A DNA stretch of 64,000 nucleotides, taken from positions 1 through 64,000 of the forward strand of contig JAKSZT010040477.1 in the NCBI GenBank assembly GCA_026826555.1. The letters are read 5' to 3'. Within the stretch, counting starts at the first letter, position 1, and each line of letters opens with the position of its first letter. The translations under genes and the position numbers were made by a program. Below the pieces are notes generated by a model, which saw only the letters and a program-made list of their open reading frames with translations, made no database searches and was not told the origin of the DNA. Below are positions 23,522-35,945 of this stretch, piece after piece. The stretch comes from Tolypeutes matacus (lineage: Eukaryota; Chordata; Mammalia; Cingulata; Chlamyphoridae).

Positions 23522-24440
23522 ATGACCAGAGGGCAACAGAAAAATACAAATGACTCTGAGAAACTGGAAAACATGGAACAGTCCAATGCACAAAATAAAA
23601 ACCAGGAAGCAATGCAGTACATCGAACAACTAATCAAAGCTATCCAAACAAATATCATGGACCAACTTAAAGAACTGAAGGAAGAGATTAAGGATATAAA
23701 GAAGACACTGGGAGAACATACTGAAGAAATAGCTAACACACCTCAAAAGGTAATGGATATGATGGCGAACAAAGGCACAAGTCAAGAAATGAAAAAGACG
23801 CTGGACTCACATTGCAGCAGAATTGAACAGGCAGTGGAAAGAATTAGTGATATGGAAGACAATACAGTTGAAATCAAAGAGATTGTAGAAAAGATAGACA
23901 AAAAGATAGAAAAAACCCAGTATGGTCTCAGGGAATTAACCGATAATGCAAAACGCACAAACATACGCATTATGGGCATCTCAAAAGGAGAAGAGAAGGG
24001 AAAAGGAACAGAAGTAGTGTTGAAGGAAGTTATGGCTGAAAACTTCCCAACTCTACTGAGAGAGATGGATGTGCAGATCCAGGAAGCACAGCGCACCCCA
24101 AATAGTATAAATCCCAACAGGCCAACTCAAAGATATATACTTGTCAAATTGTCCAATGTCAAGACAAAGAGAAAATACTCAAGGCAGCAAGAGAAAAGAG
24201 AACCATCACATACAAGGGAATAACAATAAGATTAAGTGCTGATTTCTCAGCTGAAACCATGGAGGCAAGAAGACAGTGGTATGAAATAGTCAAAACACTA
24301 AAAGAAAAAAATTTCCAGCCACGAATTCTCTATCCAGAAAATTGGCATTCAAAAATGATGGAGAGTTCAAAATATTCACAGATAAACAGCAATGAAGAGA
24401 GTATGTCAAGAAGAAACCAGCACTTCAAGAAATACTAAAG
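23522..24440 (+). pseudogene. L1 ORF1 (RNA-binding chaperone), frameshifted
   Basis: The frame opens MTRGQQKNT and runs 233 codons. Residues about 40-150 are rich in E, K, I and L with heptad-like spacing, the trimerising coiled coil. The RNA-recognition part follows with IRIMGISKGEEKGKG and IQEAQRTPN, as in L1 ORF1 proteins. Near 24160 one base appears to be missing, shifting the frame. The C-terminal domain continues in another frame (AREKRTITYKG; FSAETMEARRQWYE) and ends near 24440. The intact protein would be roughly 300 residues and bind L1 RNA in the L1 particle. As it stands only a truncated form could be made. Confidence 0.88.
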
Positions 24441-24561
24441 GAATCTCTACAAGTTGAAAGGAAAAAACAAAGGAGAGAGAGTTGGAGGAGAGTTTAAAAA
24501 CAACTGAAAACTCAAAAGGAGAAACAAAACAACATATGACATACATTAACCCAAAGAAAAA

Positions 24562-27500
24562 ATGACTGAAGTAAGAAATTCGTTACGAGTAATAACACTG
24601 AATGTTAATGGATTAAATTCACCCATCAAGAGACACAGATTGGCAGAATGGATAAGAAAATATGATCCATCTATATGCTGTCTACAAGAAACCCACCTTC
24701 GACCCAGGGATTCAAGGAGGCTGAAACTGAATGGCTGGAAAACCATTTTACAAGCTAACAATAGCCAAAAAAGGCAGGAGTAGCTATTTTATATCAGACA
24801 AAATAGACTTTAAATGCAAAACTATTGTAAGAGACAAAGATGAACACTACATATTAGTAAAAGGAGTAATCTCTCAAGAAGAGAGAACAACCATCAACAT
24901 TTACGCACCTAATTGAGGTGCCTCAAAATACGTGCAGCAAACTCTGGAAAAACTAAGAGGAGAAATAAATTCCTCTACAATTAGGGCAGGGGACTTCAAC
25001 ACACCACTATCATCATTAGACAGAATATCTGGACAGAGAATCAATCAAGAAACTAAGGCACTCAACAATACATTAGAAGATTTGGACTTAATAGACATAT
25101 ACAGAACACTACACCCAAATACAGCGGGATTTACATTCTTCTCAAGTGCACATGGAACATACTCCAAAATAGACCACATGCTAGGCCACAAAACAACACT
25201 CAATGAATTCAGAAAGATTGAGATTATACAAAGTAATTTCTCTGACCACAATGGAATGAAGTTGGAAATCAATAAGGGCCAGAGAAACAGGTTAGGCACA
25301 AGGATATGGAAGTTAAACAACACACACTTAGACAAACAGTGGGTCAAAGAGGAAATTTCAAAAGAAATCAGTAACTACCTTGAAACTAATGAAAACAACA
25401 ATACAACATATCAAAACCTATGGGATGCAGCGAAAGCAGTCCTGAGAGGGAATTTCATAGCCATAAATTCATACAGTATAAAAGAAGAAGGAGCTAAAAT
25501 TGAAGACCTAACTGCACACTTGGAGGAATTGGAAAAACAACAACAAACTAAACCTAAAGGAAGTAGAAAGCAGGAAATAACCAAGATTAGAGCAGAACTA
25601 AATGAAATAGAGAATAAGAAAGCACTGGAAACAATAAACAAAACCAAAAGCTGGTTCTTTGAGAATATCAACAAAATTGACAAACCCTTAGTCAGACTAA
25701 CAAAGAAAAAGAGAGAACAGATGCAAATACATAAAATAAGGAATGAGCAAGGTGATATCACTACTGACCCCATAGAAATAAAGAGTATCATAAGAGAATG
25801 CTTTGAAAAAGTATATGCCAACAAGAATGACAATTTAGAGGAAATGGACAAGTTTCTAGAAACCCACAAACAGCCGACATTGATGAAAGAAGAAATAGAT
25901 GAACTCAACAGCCCAATTACAAGTAAAGAGATAGAATCAGTCATTAAAAACCTCCCAACTAAGAAGAGTCCAGGACCAGATGGCTTCACAGCTGAATTCT
26001 ACCAAACATTCCGGAAAGAGCTAACACCAATTTTACTTAAGCTCTTCCAAAAAATAGAAGTAGAAGGAATATTACCTAACTCATTCTCTGATGCCAACAT
26101 TACCCTAATACCAAAACCCAATAAAGATACCACAAGAAAGGAAAATTACAGACCACTTCTCTAATGAACCTAGATGCTAAAATCCTTAACAAAATACTTG
26201 CTAATCGCATTCAACAACATATCAAAAGGATTATACACCATGACCAAGTGGGTTTCATCCCAGGTATGCAAGGATGGTTCAATATAAGAAAATCAATCAA
26301 TGTAATACACCACATAAACAAATTGAAAGAAAAAAATCACATGATCATCTCTATAGATGCAGAAAAAGCATTCGACAAAATACAGCACTGTTTCCTCATA
26401 AAAACACTACAAAAAAATAGGAATAGATGGAAACTTTCTGAAAATGATAAAGGGTATATATGAAAAACCCAAAAGCTAACATCATTTTCAATGGTGAAAT
26501 CCTAAAAGCCTTCCCTCTGATTTCGGGAACAAGATAAGGATGCCCACTATCACCACTCCTATTTAACATTGTCTTAGAAGTACTTGCACGAGCACTGAGA
26601 CAAGAAAAGGACATAAAAGGCATCCAGATTGGAAAAGAAGAAGTAAAAATTTCATTATTTGCAGATGACATGATCCTATACATAGAAAGCCCTGAGAAAT
26701 CGACAACAACGCTTCTAGAACTTATAAAGGAGTTCAGTAATGTTGCAGGCTATAAGATCAACGCTCAACAATCAGTAGCATTTCTGTACACCAATAACCA
26801 GCAAACTGAGGAGGAAATCAGGAAAAAAATACCATTTACAAAAGTAAATAAAAGAATCAAATACCTAGGGATAAATTTAACTAAAGATGTAAAGGACTTA
26901 TATACAGAAAACTACACAACACTGTTAAAGGAAATCAAAGAAGAATTAAATAAATGGAAAAATATTCCCTGTTCATGGATGGGAAGACTAAACATCTTTA
27001 AGATGTCTATCCTACCCAAACTAATCTACAGATTTAATGCAATCCCAATAAAAGTCAACACTATATTTTTTAAGGAACTGGAAAAACTAACCACAAAATA
27101 TATTTGGAGAGGCAAGAGGCCCCGAACTGCCAAAGATATATTGAAAAAGAAAAATGAAGTTGGAGGTATCACATTACCTGACTTTAAAACATACTACAAA
27201 GCTACAGTGATCAAAACTGCGTGGTATTGGCAAAAAGATAGACCTACAGACCAATGGAACCGGATTGAGAGTTCTGATATAGATCTTCACATATACAGTC
27301 ATCTGATATTTGACAAGGCCACGAAGCCCACTCAGTTGGGAGAGAGTGGCCTCTTTAACAAGTGGTGCTTGGAGAACTGGATATCCATATCCAAAAGAAT
27401 GAGAGAAGAATACCATCTCACACCTTATACAAAAATCAACTCAAGATGGATCAAAGATCTTAATATAAGAGCCAAAACCATAAAAACCTTGGAAGATAAT

Positions 27501-27587
27501 GTAGGGAAGCATCTACAGGACCTTGTAATAGGAAATGGTTTCATGAACTTCACAGCCAAAGCACGAGCAGCATGTCAAGACCTCTAG
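24562..27587 (+). pseudogene. L1 ORF2 (endonuclease and reverse transcriptase), multiply broken and C-terminally deleted
   Basis: The frame opens MTEVRNSLRVITLNVNGLN, the N-terminus of the apurinic-like endonuclease. Endonuclease landmarks are QETHL (about 24700), GDFNTPLS (about 24985) and SDHNGM (about 25240). Reverse-transcriptase landmarks are KSPGPDGF (about 25970), [11 protein letters not shown] (about 26350), a GCPLSPLLF region (about 26540) and the catalytic FADD (about 26660). Lesions by eye: 1-base losses near 24770-24795, an in-frame TGA at 24914, a 1-base loss near 26157, a 1-base gain near 26411 and an in-frame TAA at 26535. The last frame runs 26670-27587 but stops before the cysteine-rich C-terminal segment. 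The family nicks target DNA and primes reverse transcription there; this copy cannot. Confidence 0.9.
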
Positions 27588-29925
27588 TTGCATGTAACTA
27601 TGAATCTTGTCATCCAATAAATCAAGGCATGGGGGTGTCATATGCCCCAGGGGAATGGGGAGGGAGGAACAGAATAGATCAAACAGAGTACTTAGTGGTC
27701 AGGGGAAATGTTTTACATTACCTTTATCATCAAAAATTATTAAATTGTACCATCTAAAATGTAAACTATACTGTAAACCATTGACAATGTTTAGTAGCTA
27801 TGTTTCACTATCTGTATAACAGTTATAACAATGCTACCATCCACATAAAAAAGTTTTTAATATGGTGTGAGGAAAGGGGGAGGCAGTTGGGTATATGAGA
27901 TACCATCTTACATTCATTAGAATGGCAGCTATTATTCTGTGTGTGACTTTGCTGTGACCTGGAACTTCTTTGAAAATTAAATGAAAATTCGGGAGATACT
28001 GGAGAGTGAGAGGGGGAAGGTGCCATGGTATAGACTGGACACCCGGTAATGCAGTGATAAAAGGAAAAATGTTTTAAATTTTTAAAAATTTTTTTCTGTT
28101 TTTTTTTTCCATTCTTTGAATATCCCAATCCTTTAATTTTATTTTAAGTGTTTTTTTAAGTTTCCATGTATTTTGTTTCTTACATTTAAATTTATCATTA
28201 TTAATTCATTTTCCTATTAATTGCATTTGGCTATTATATGGGCTTCATCTTTAAGGAAGGTTTGGATCACAGTAAGGTTTCAAAGGGAGCAGGAGAGGAG
28301 CATTGCTTGGGGAGTCAAGGATGGGGGTTTCATGGGAGGAAGTTCACCTGAATATACATAAAAGGTATATAAAATTGTTCAAATGATCAAGGGGTGAGGC
28401 ACGGTCACAGTGGATGGAGAATCACTCAATAAATGAGAGTATACTGAACTCCCAGCCTGGAGAGTTCTGCCATATTCTCCAAGGGAGCAGTCCCCCAGAG
28501 TGCAGGGGCAATGTCTGGCTAAGAAGTATTGTCCACTGATGGGTTCTTGTTGTTGATGTCTAGACTTAAGTGTCTTTGCTTTAATTGAATATGGATTTGC
28601 TTTAATTGAATTTAATTTAATAATTGAAACTTAGCCTATTGTTATGGGATGCCTAAATGTTGCCGCCTGAGAGCCTCCTTGTTTCTTATATGTGGCCTCT
28701 CTCTAAGTCAAACAGCATATGAATGCATTACCTTTTCCCCAGCATGGGACATGGCTCCTGGGGATGAGCGTCCCTGGCAACATTGGATTATTACCAAGTG
28801 CCAACTGGCAATATGACTGGAAAGAGGACTTGAATAAAAGGGGGAAAAGCTAAAGACAAATGAGTTCTTTAGCTTTAGCAAATGAGAGACTTCAAAGAGA
28901 GTTGGGAGGTCATCCCAGAGGTAATGCTTACGCACACCTCACTAGGATCTCATAGAACACCAAAGTGGATATTACCCTACACAGAGGGGCTCCTGATGGC
29001 CTCGGAGACACCCAAGTCTTATATAAAGGGGGATAGCTGCAGAGATTGATGCCTTATCAGTGGGCTATATTTTGGAATCTGTGCTCCTAAGCATGACAGA
29101 GTTGGACTCAAATAAGTCCTGCCTGCACATGATCCATCAGTCCCTTCTATTCAAACCTATATGTGGTGCAGGAGTTTGTAGGTGTACTTCCAGAGCCTGG
29201 AGCCTTTGGCCTTACCATGTGCCAGATGTGCCTGGAATCTTGGTGGAGCTGCAACTCCTATTCTACAGCTCAATGGACTCAGCCAAGTCACTTGGTGAGG
29301 AGATGATGATGGAAAACGGCCATCCCAGGGAATGGAGAGAGTTTTCTGCTACAGGCAGGATACTCTCATCCATCTTATCCATGGGATATAAGCCCCCTCT
29401 CACTTGGAGGTGGAGTGGACATCACCATCCCAGACTCCTCAGGATTAGGGGAAGAGCTATGGACTACAGTGAATTTACTGGTATTCTGTTGTAGACATAT
29501 TGTGATTCAAGTAATGGAAGAAATTACAACTTTGATGTGGAGCTAGTGACTACTGGACACTTTCAGGGCAGGGAGAGGGAAAAGCAGTTGTAATACAGGG
29601 GCTTTTTCAGGACTTGGGAATTATCCTGAGTGCCATTACAATGACAGATATAGGCCATTTTACATCAGCATATAGCATGCAGAACTGTGTGGGAGAGAGT
29701 GTGGTCTACAATGTGAACTATGGTCCATGCTTAATAGCAAAGCCCCAGGATGTGCATATCCATTGCAGGTGATATGCCACAGTAATGAAAGACGTTCATG
29801 TGGAAAGTTGTGGGAGGCGTGGAAGGTGGAGAACATGGGAATCCCTGTAATTTTTGTGTAACATTTATGTAATCTAATCATCTTTTAAAATATAAAATAT
29901 ATGTGTGTGTGTGTGTATTTATATA
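27588..29925 (+). other. Long L1 3' UTR
   Basis: About 2.3 kb follow the end of ORF2, and most blocks recur in the same order in other L1 copies in this window (10205-11890 on the - strand; pieces at 17876-18255 and 62140-62440). A 144-codon open stretch at 29060-29494 is not conserved as a frame, so I do not call it a gene. The terminal region 29600-29890 has the ACAATGACAGATATAGGCCA and CCTGTAATTTTTGTGTAACA motifs of these L1 3' ends, then (TG)n. Confidence 0.7.
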
Positions 29926-30109
29926 TATACCACATTGTGGAGATATTCAATGGACTTGGTTCAGGTTCAAGGCCTGTTTTTCCTACTCATTGTGTAACCA
30001 TTGAGAGAATGTTTTATATCTGCTCTTTGCACCTGATTTTAATGTCTTTAATGCTGATGTCAAAATCACTAAGGTTTTAGAGGAATTAAAACATGAAAGT
30101 GGACACGAG

Positions 30110-30480
30110 GATCTGAAGGGAGGGAGAGGGAAAAATAGGCATGATGTGGGTACATTTTTGGGATATTGGAATTGCTCTGAATGACATTGCAATGACAGAT
30201 ACAGGTCATTATATATCTGCTCATAACTTTCAAAATTGTGTGGGACAGAATTTAAACTATAATGTAAACTATAATCCACACTTAGTGGCAGTGTTCCAAA
30301 ATGTGTTTATTAATTGCAACAAATGTACCACACTAATGAAGGATGTTGCTAATATAGAATGTGTGGGAGTGGTGGTGAATGGGGCTTATGGGAACCCCCT
30401 ACAATTTTATGTAACATTTCTGTAACCTAAGTATCTTTAAAAAAACAAACAAAAAAAAATAATAATAATAATAAAAAAGT
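30110..30480 (+). mobile_element. Second L1 3' terminus
   Basis: This is a paralogue of the terminus at 29600-29890: TTGGGATATTGGAATTGC, GCAATGACAGATACAGGTCA, CCCCTACAATTTTATGTAAC, then an A-rich tail with (AAT)n at 30455-30470. It lies just downstream of the first L1 end, so two L1 3' ends stand in tandem. Confidence 0.75.
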
Positions 30481-30654
30481 TAAGTCAGGTAAAAATGTTT
30501 AACAAATAATCTATAAAATTCTTATGTGTTTTATCAGTGTTTAAATGCTAAACAGATGACAAATCATTTGACCATAGATGTGTCTATTTTTCATTTCTTA
30601 ATTCAGTTCCATTTGGCAATCTGTCAGTCTTTATGCTTAGATGAGAAGGAAAAT

Positions 30655-31055
30655 TTTCTAGAAACACACTAACAAACAACACTAACCCTACAAGAAATAT
30701 AAGACCTCAACAAACAAATCACAGTGAAGAGATTGAAACAGTCATCAAACACCTCCCAAAGATGAAATGCCCATGACCAGCTGGCTTCACAAGTGAATTC
30801 TAGCAAACATTCAAAGATAACATAATACCAATTTGCACAAGCTCTTCCAGAAAAAGAAACAGGAAAGAATGCCAACAAACACATTCTATCAAGCTAACAT
30901 CACCCTAATACCAAAAACAGATAAAAATAATACAAATAAAGATAATTACAGACAAATATCTTTAATGAATATAGATGCAAAAGTCTTCAACAAAATACTT
31001 GCAACAGAACCCAAAAAACAAAAAACAAAAAAACAACAACAACAACAAAAAAACA
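30655..31055 (+). mobile_element. L1 ORF2 fragment with A-rich tail
   Basis: It follows ORF2 of the young L1 from about 25855 to 26200 with more changes: an AAACACACTAACAAAC counterpart, a KCP-type change at the KSPGPDGF motif, and an [12 protein letters not shown] reading at 30893-30930. It ends in AAACAAAAAAC-type repeats up to 31055. The 30833-31060 open frame belongs to it. Confidence 0.75.
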
Positions 31056-32027
31056 AATGAAAACAACACAAACACCAGGTAAAGAGCCTGGAAATTCTGG
31101 AGGCTACTGAATTCCCATGATGGTATCTAAAATGTTAAGCTTGAGATGAGAGATGAATATGTACTCTTGTTAAAAAAATACCAAGGAAGAAACCTCAGTG
31201 AAGTACTTTGCTCATTTGATAACTGTAGAACACCTATGAGCTGAGCAACGCAGTGAGATTTGAAAATGGGAAGATAGTAAACGGAACTAATTCCAGTTTA
31301 ATTGTTATGTGTAATCATCATATTAGAAAATGGATACTTCTGTAAGTGTGCAAAAGTACTTTTGTTGAAATGAATGAATACATTTATTATTGTTTTGGGG
31401 AATAAGCAGTTGAAAAATTCAGAGATTTCAGTAATCAGGGGAATTCTAAAAGAAAATTTTACTTCATGAAATTGAGAAAAAAATGTATACCTATATATAA
31501 TACCTACATATTTACAAATGCATTTTCATATATAGAATTTATACAAAATAATCAATATTATTAGAAATTAAAATTGAATGGGCTTTTTGACTATTTGTAT
31601 ACATTTTTAAGACATGAAACTCTTTAAATTTAAAACATAAGTTATAATATTTTGGAAAGAACAAATGTGATTGTGAATTGTTGATTTGAAATGATTATGA
31701 AATGTAATGAAATTGAAAATCTAGTCAAATGTTTATTTTATCTATGAACTACTTTCCTGAATTTATGATGAATAAGACTCAAGCCTGTCCTCAAAGTTAC
31801 CCTGTTTATGGAAATATGGCAACTTGAATAAAATGATAAAATATATAAGAAAAGCTTATATGAACTAAAATGTAACCAGATAGCAAAGAAAATTTATTTG
31901 GACATAAATGTAAAGATAAATTATTTGAAAACATTTTATTAAGAACAGATTGAGGGAAAAATAGGATTTGTTAAAGAAGTGAAGTTTCATTGTTTCTAGA
32001 GCCAGTGACAGAATCTACTGAGAAAGG
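31056..32027. other. Intergenic block, paralogous to 20.9-21.4 kb
   Basis: No gene is seen. The order of short matches to 20930-21440 (see that entry) shows shared ancestry within the OR region. Confidence 0.5.
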
Positions 32028-32622
32028 TGTGGCAGTTTGAGATTACTTTATGAATCCCAAAAAAGAGAAAGGTTTTGTTTGTTAGCTAATCTATTTTTCT
32101 GGGTGTGACACCATTTTGATTATATTGGATTCAATTGAGGGGTCTTGATTGAATTACCTGTTAAGATTAGGGTTTTAATTCAAGCACATCAGTAAGGCTT
32201 AATTCAGTTTGAGCCCCTGCCACCTTGGTGGGCTGATATATATAGACACTCACTACAGAAGACACAAGGGAAGAGAAAGGTCTCTCATTATTTATCCTGG
32301 GAGCCCAGAGAAAGATGAGACATTCACTTGAAAGTTTGTAGCTGAGAGACAAGCCCTTAGCCAGGCTACAGCTGAGATTGGGAAGAAGCTGGACCCCCAG
32401 AGCCTTAAGAGGAAGAGGAAGCCCTGGAGGGAGAGACCAGGAGGAAATCAGCAACCATCTTGCTCAAACATGTGGCAACGGACTTTGGTGAAAAAGCAAC
32501 ATTTTGTTGGACTCTTTATGACCTTATAACTGTAAGATTTTACCCCAAATAAATACCCTTTATAAGAACCAACAGATTTCTGGTAGTTTGCATTGGCACT
32601 CCTTTAGTGGACTAATAGAAAG
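32028..32622 (+). repeat. Unclassified 0.6-kb interspersed repeat, copy 1
   Basis: It starts GGCAGTTTGAGATTA and ends CCTTTAGTGGACTAATA. Internal blocks shared with copies 2 and 3 are GAGCCTTAAGAGGAAGAGG (about 32400), CATCTTGCTC, a CCCCAAATAAATAC polyadenylation-like segment (about 32555) and AACAGATTTCTGGTA. I cannot assign it to a named family. An LTR or a non-autonomous element are both possible. No terminal inverted repeats were seen. Confidence 0.75.
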
Positions 32623-33136
32623 GGGAAAGAATTCAGACAATTTGAGAATGCTTTAATATGGCAGAAATATCATGAATAGTATTCTTCAGGAATAGAAGTG
32701 TTTTCATGACGGTATGTGATGTGATCACATTGGTGTTCATTCCATTGGGTAAAACATTTGTAAGTGTGGATTAGTGTCATAATTTAAATGCCTCTGGATT
32801 TAATATGGCCAATTTATAAATGGATGGCATCATATATGTAAAATTTGGTGAAGTTCAGAAATAGAAGATATGAAGTAGAATTCTAGGGACAGTGGCTAAA
32901 CATTTTACAACACTGTTCAGCAGGAGTCCTATAATATGAAATTTAGACAAAAAAAAAAAGTTGTTTGAGTGCTAATTCATCAATATAATATTTGAATTCA
33001 AAAGGAAAGGCATGTCATTGGAAGACAGAAGGATCATATTACAATCACTTTTTATTTGTTCACCCAGGATATTTCAGGAGGGGGGTATTTCCTGTTTTCT
33101 ACTTGCTTTATTTGCCATAGAATGAAGAGTGATTAT
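32623..33136. other. OR-region flank, paralogous to 48.8-49.3 kb
   Basis: CAGGAATAGAAGTGTTTTCA at about 32690 recurs at about 48842, followed by a common order of motifs (GTGTGGATTA, AAATTTGGTG). No gene is seen. Confidence 0.6.
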
Positions 33137-33141
33137 GTGGT
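33137..33141. repeat. Target-site duplication, left copy (GTGGT)
   Basis: GTGGT directly abuts the 3' LTR and recurs at 38940-38944 directly after the 5' LTR. Confidence 0.7.
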
Positions 33142-33593
33142 TTTTCCAACCGAACTACTGAAGTGCATGAGTTGGTGGAGGAGAACAAAGGACACACCTG
33201 GCACTTATTCAGGCATAAGCTTTATTTGGACTTACAGACAGAAGAGGTTCTACTATGTATGGTGGCAGTTCAGAGAATTAAGCTAGAGCTCCACAAAGAG
33301 ACAGGAAAATGAGGGATGATATAAAGGGTTTCAGAACAAGAACACTCCATAGATTATGAGAACAGAGTTTCTGCTAGGATCATGTGAAACGTACATATTG
33401 TGACTGGTGATGTTTTTATTATACTTATAAGAAGGATGTTTACCAAGGATTTTACTTCTTTAGGAAGATTATAGTTTATCATACCATATATACTTTATGT
33501 CCCCTCTGGTAAGAGTTGTTAACCTTTAACTTATGTCTAGGTCACACAGGTGACTACATGCTGAGACTTAGGGGAGAACCCTGGGTCCCCACA
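33142..33593 (-). repeat. 3' LTR of the - strand ERV
   Basis: 452 bases, paired with 38492-38939. Its U3 start (complement of CCCCACA at 33587-33593) is canonical. At the other end the expected TG (complement of the CA terminus) has decayed to TT at 33142, judged by comparison with the solo copy at 62600. The polyadenylation signal is at about 33220 (complement). Confidence 0.8.
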
Positions 33594-33649
33594 TTCCACC
33601 CACAAATAAGCAGCCTACATTGACTATAGGACAAACATTGCATCCACAG

Positions 33650-34420
33650 TCTATAGAGTATTATGGGAGTGATCAGGAATATATGCCCAACATTGAACAT
33701 TAATAAGGACACTGATCCTACCTTGTGATGCAGTTAGAATATATAAATCCATCCTATTTTGTAAAACTACCTTTTGTAGCTGGGTAGATTGTTTAGTAAG
33801 GAAATTGCTACTTTTGATTCATTAAGGGTTTGAGAAATTTGATTGGCTAAAGCCATTATGTGTTTTTCAGTGACAATTGCAGTTTTACCTGGCACAAAAA
33901 TGGTTAATGGGTAGAACCACCAGGGGGCACACTTTACTCTCTATCTAGCCTTGATATTAAAATTACAAAAGTAATGGAGTAACTACCCTACACCAGGAAT
34001 ATCTCTTGTCATTTAGTGCAGACAGAGGTGATGTGATCTAGGGTAACAGAATCAGCTGTTAACCATCCTAAACCATTATATATATCAAGTCCTAATAAAG
34101 GTCTGGACTTATTCACCTGTTCCTTTCAAGAGAAAAATATAATTATGAGTCTCACTGAAAGTTGGCAGCTGAATCTAACTCCTAAATGAGAAGGTCTTGT
34201 TCAAAACTTATCAATGGATTATAGTCTACCATGCCAGCAAGATATCCCATGTTGTCCAATTTGCAGGAGTTAAAATCCAAGGAAGGCCAGTAGTACCTAA
34301 AGGTGGTAAGTCTGTGCAAACCCACCACTGGGTTTGATTGTGGGCATGGGTTACTGCTGAGGCCCACTGTAGAAGGTATTGTCTAGGGTGCTTTGTGCAA
34401 AAAGAAGGATGTTTATGGGG
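33650..34420 (-). pseudogene. ERV env relic next to the 3' LTR (surface and transmembrane pieces)
   Basis: On the - strand, about 34420-34130 reads a WWVCTDLPPLG segment with N-x-T sites nearby, as in a retroviral surface subunit. About 33880-33650 reads ANQISQTLNESKVAISLL, then LQNRMDLY and an AYIPDHSHNT segment. This is the heptad-repeat and disulfide-loop region of a gamma-type transmembrane subunit with its cysteines partly lost. Several frameshifts and stops interrupt it. Env would mediate fusion in a live virus; this cannot. Confidence 0.6.
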
Positions 34421-35289
34421 AACAATAAAAGGCAGATCATGCTGGTCTAGTAGTATACAAGCAACTTTTCCATTACTAGATAAAAAATTATCAGGTAAGG
34501 GAGTCCTATGAGGAGGCTTCCAATATCATATATTTTCTCCATCTAAATACTCTGAATTTTCTATGGTGATCTCAAAAACTAGTTTGGGCATAAGGAAGTC
34601 CACATACTCACACATAGCATGCTAGCTATTTGCTGTCCTTATTAGTTGCCTTTCTATACTCATCTGTCAGCTTTCAGGGAACCAATAGGGAGGCTTTTGT
34701 TTGACATTATCCAGGACTTCTTTTGAGTCTTGGACTTTCAAACTGACTTTGTAACCAGGATCTTTGTCAGGCTTTATTTTGATCAGCTGCCTTCCCTGTT
34801 TCCTACCTTGGCTCAACTCCCCTCCTCAGAGAGTTTGCATCTTATTCTTAACAGGGAGCTGAAAGGTGATGGTCATTCTTCTGTAGCTGCTTCCTGCTGG
34901 TTAGGAGCAGTAGTCCCTGTCTGATCAGGTATGAAACTCTTGGCTATGCCATTATTCTATTGAAGTTGAAAGAATTGGGGTCTGGCACTATGTTTGGAAC
35001 TAGATGAAATCCCAGCATGAATAATATCTTCTTCTTGAAGGTGTTGATTCTGGAAGAAATAAACTTAGAGTTTTGAAGGTACAGTTAACTCTATGGAGAG
35101 ATTGTTATAAACTGCCACCCCCAGTTCCTATAGAGTAGTTTTCCCTAGGACACCTGGAGAAGTATGAGGAGAGGCACTGTCCTTGACATAAGCTCAGAAA
35201 ATCAATATAGACAACCAGATAAGCATATGGCAAGCAAAATAAAGGCAATAGTTAAGAAAACCATTCTTTCATCTTATAGGAATTCTCAT

Positions 35290-35945
35290 TAATTACTTAC
35301 AAAATGAATTAAGTTTACAAATTCTTTTAACATGTTCAATATTCTCCTGCATATGATCTAGAATAGAAGATATATTATATTCATCAGGTATATAGATACA
35401 GCACTTAATATTAATCAATGCACAAATCAATGCATAAGTTTCTCTTAGAGCTGCAGTTAATAAAGCTAAGCCTCTGGTTTGCAATTACCATACTTGTGTC
35501 TCCATGGGAGCAGACTCTAATGCCAATTGTGTCTGTTTAGGTTCTACTCACATTAATCTGGTGATTACTCATCCAGTTTATATATCCTTTACACAGCCAG
35601 AATGCTGCAACACCATTGGCCCTAGGAGGGAAGAACCACTGTTTCACCAGCCTGGTGCATAGCACCCTTCAGCAGTATGAAACAGAGCCAGTCCGGAGGC
35701 AATGTCCATTGTAAACCTCACATATTGAGCCATCACTGACAGCTGCAGGAGTCTGAAACTGTAATGTACTCTCTATCCAGTTCAGGAGTATGTCCAGAGA
35801 TGTGGTAGATACATTTATTGTTCTAGGGGTCTTAGTGACTGGGATAGCCAATAACTCAAATGGAGAGGCACCATGCAGGATTTTGGGGCCTGGTTTGAAT
35901 GCACAAGAAAGTTTGGCAATACTGAAGTCTATCTCTTTCAAATTT
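35290..35945 (-). pseudogene. Second ERV env-like relic
   Basis: On the - strand, 35941-35669 is open for 90 codons with a GSICEVYNGHCL segment, plausible as the end of a surface subunit. After breaks, 35484-35293 reads LLTAALRETYALI followed by NIKCCIYIPDEYN, again the loop and CC motif of a gamma-type transmembrane subunit. It duplicates the function of the relic at 33.65-34.42 kb, so either two related proviruses are nested or the interior was duplicated. There is no complete frame. Confidence 0.55.

Larger units (their letters stand above)
21711..29925 (+). mobile_element. LINE-1, nearly full length, inactive
   Basis: In order this contains a GC-rich 5' UTR (21711-23521), ORF1 (23522 to about 24440), a short inter-ORF spacer, ORF2 (24562-27587) and a long 3' UTR ending near 29890-29925 in a (TG)n tract. 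The 5' end has the AAGATGGC motif. ORF1 carries a frameshift and ORF2 several stops and frameshifts, so it cannot retrotranspose. The ORF2 C-terminus, present in the - strand copies near 12.4 and 59.5 kb, is missing here: the frame jumps at about 27570 straight to sequence matching the 3' UTR. The right boundary is approximate. Confidence 0.88.

Noticed and set aside
23509..24117. Open frames on the - strand opposite L1 ORF1
   Set aside because: They are antisense shadows of ORF1.
25411..25989. 192-codon open frame, - strand
   Set aside because: It is the shadow of L1 ORF2 on the other strand, where the endonuclease and reverse-transcriptase motifs are found.
29060..29494. 144-codon open frame, + strand
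   Set aside because: It lies inside the repeated L1 3' UTR; the same DNA in other copies (10.2 kb and 62.2 kb) is not open in the corresponding frame.
30453..31055. Short tandem A-rich units, possible CRISPR-like array
   Set aside because: These are simple repeats, (AAT)n and A-rich tails of L1 insertions, in mammalian DNA; there are no direct repeats with unique spacers.
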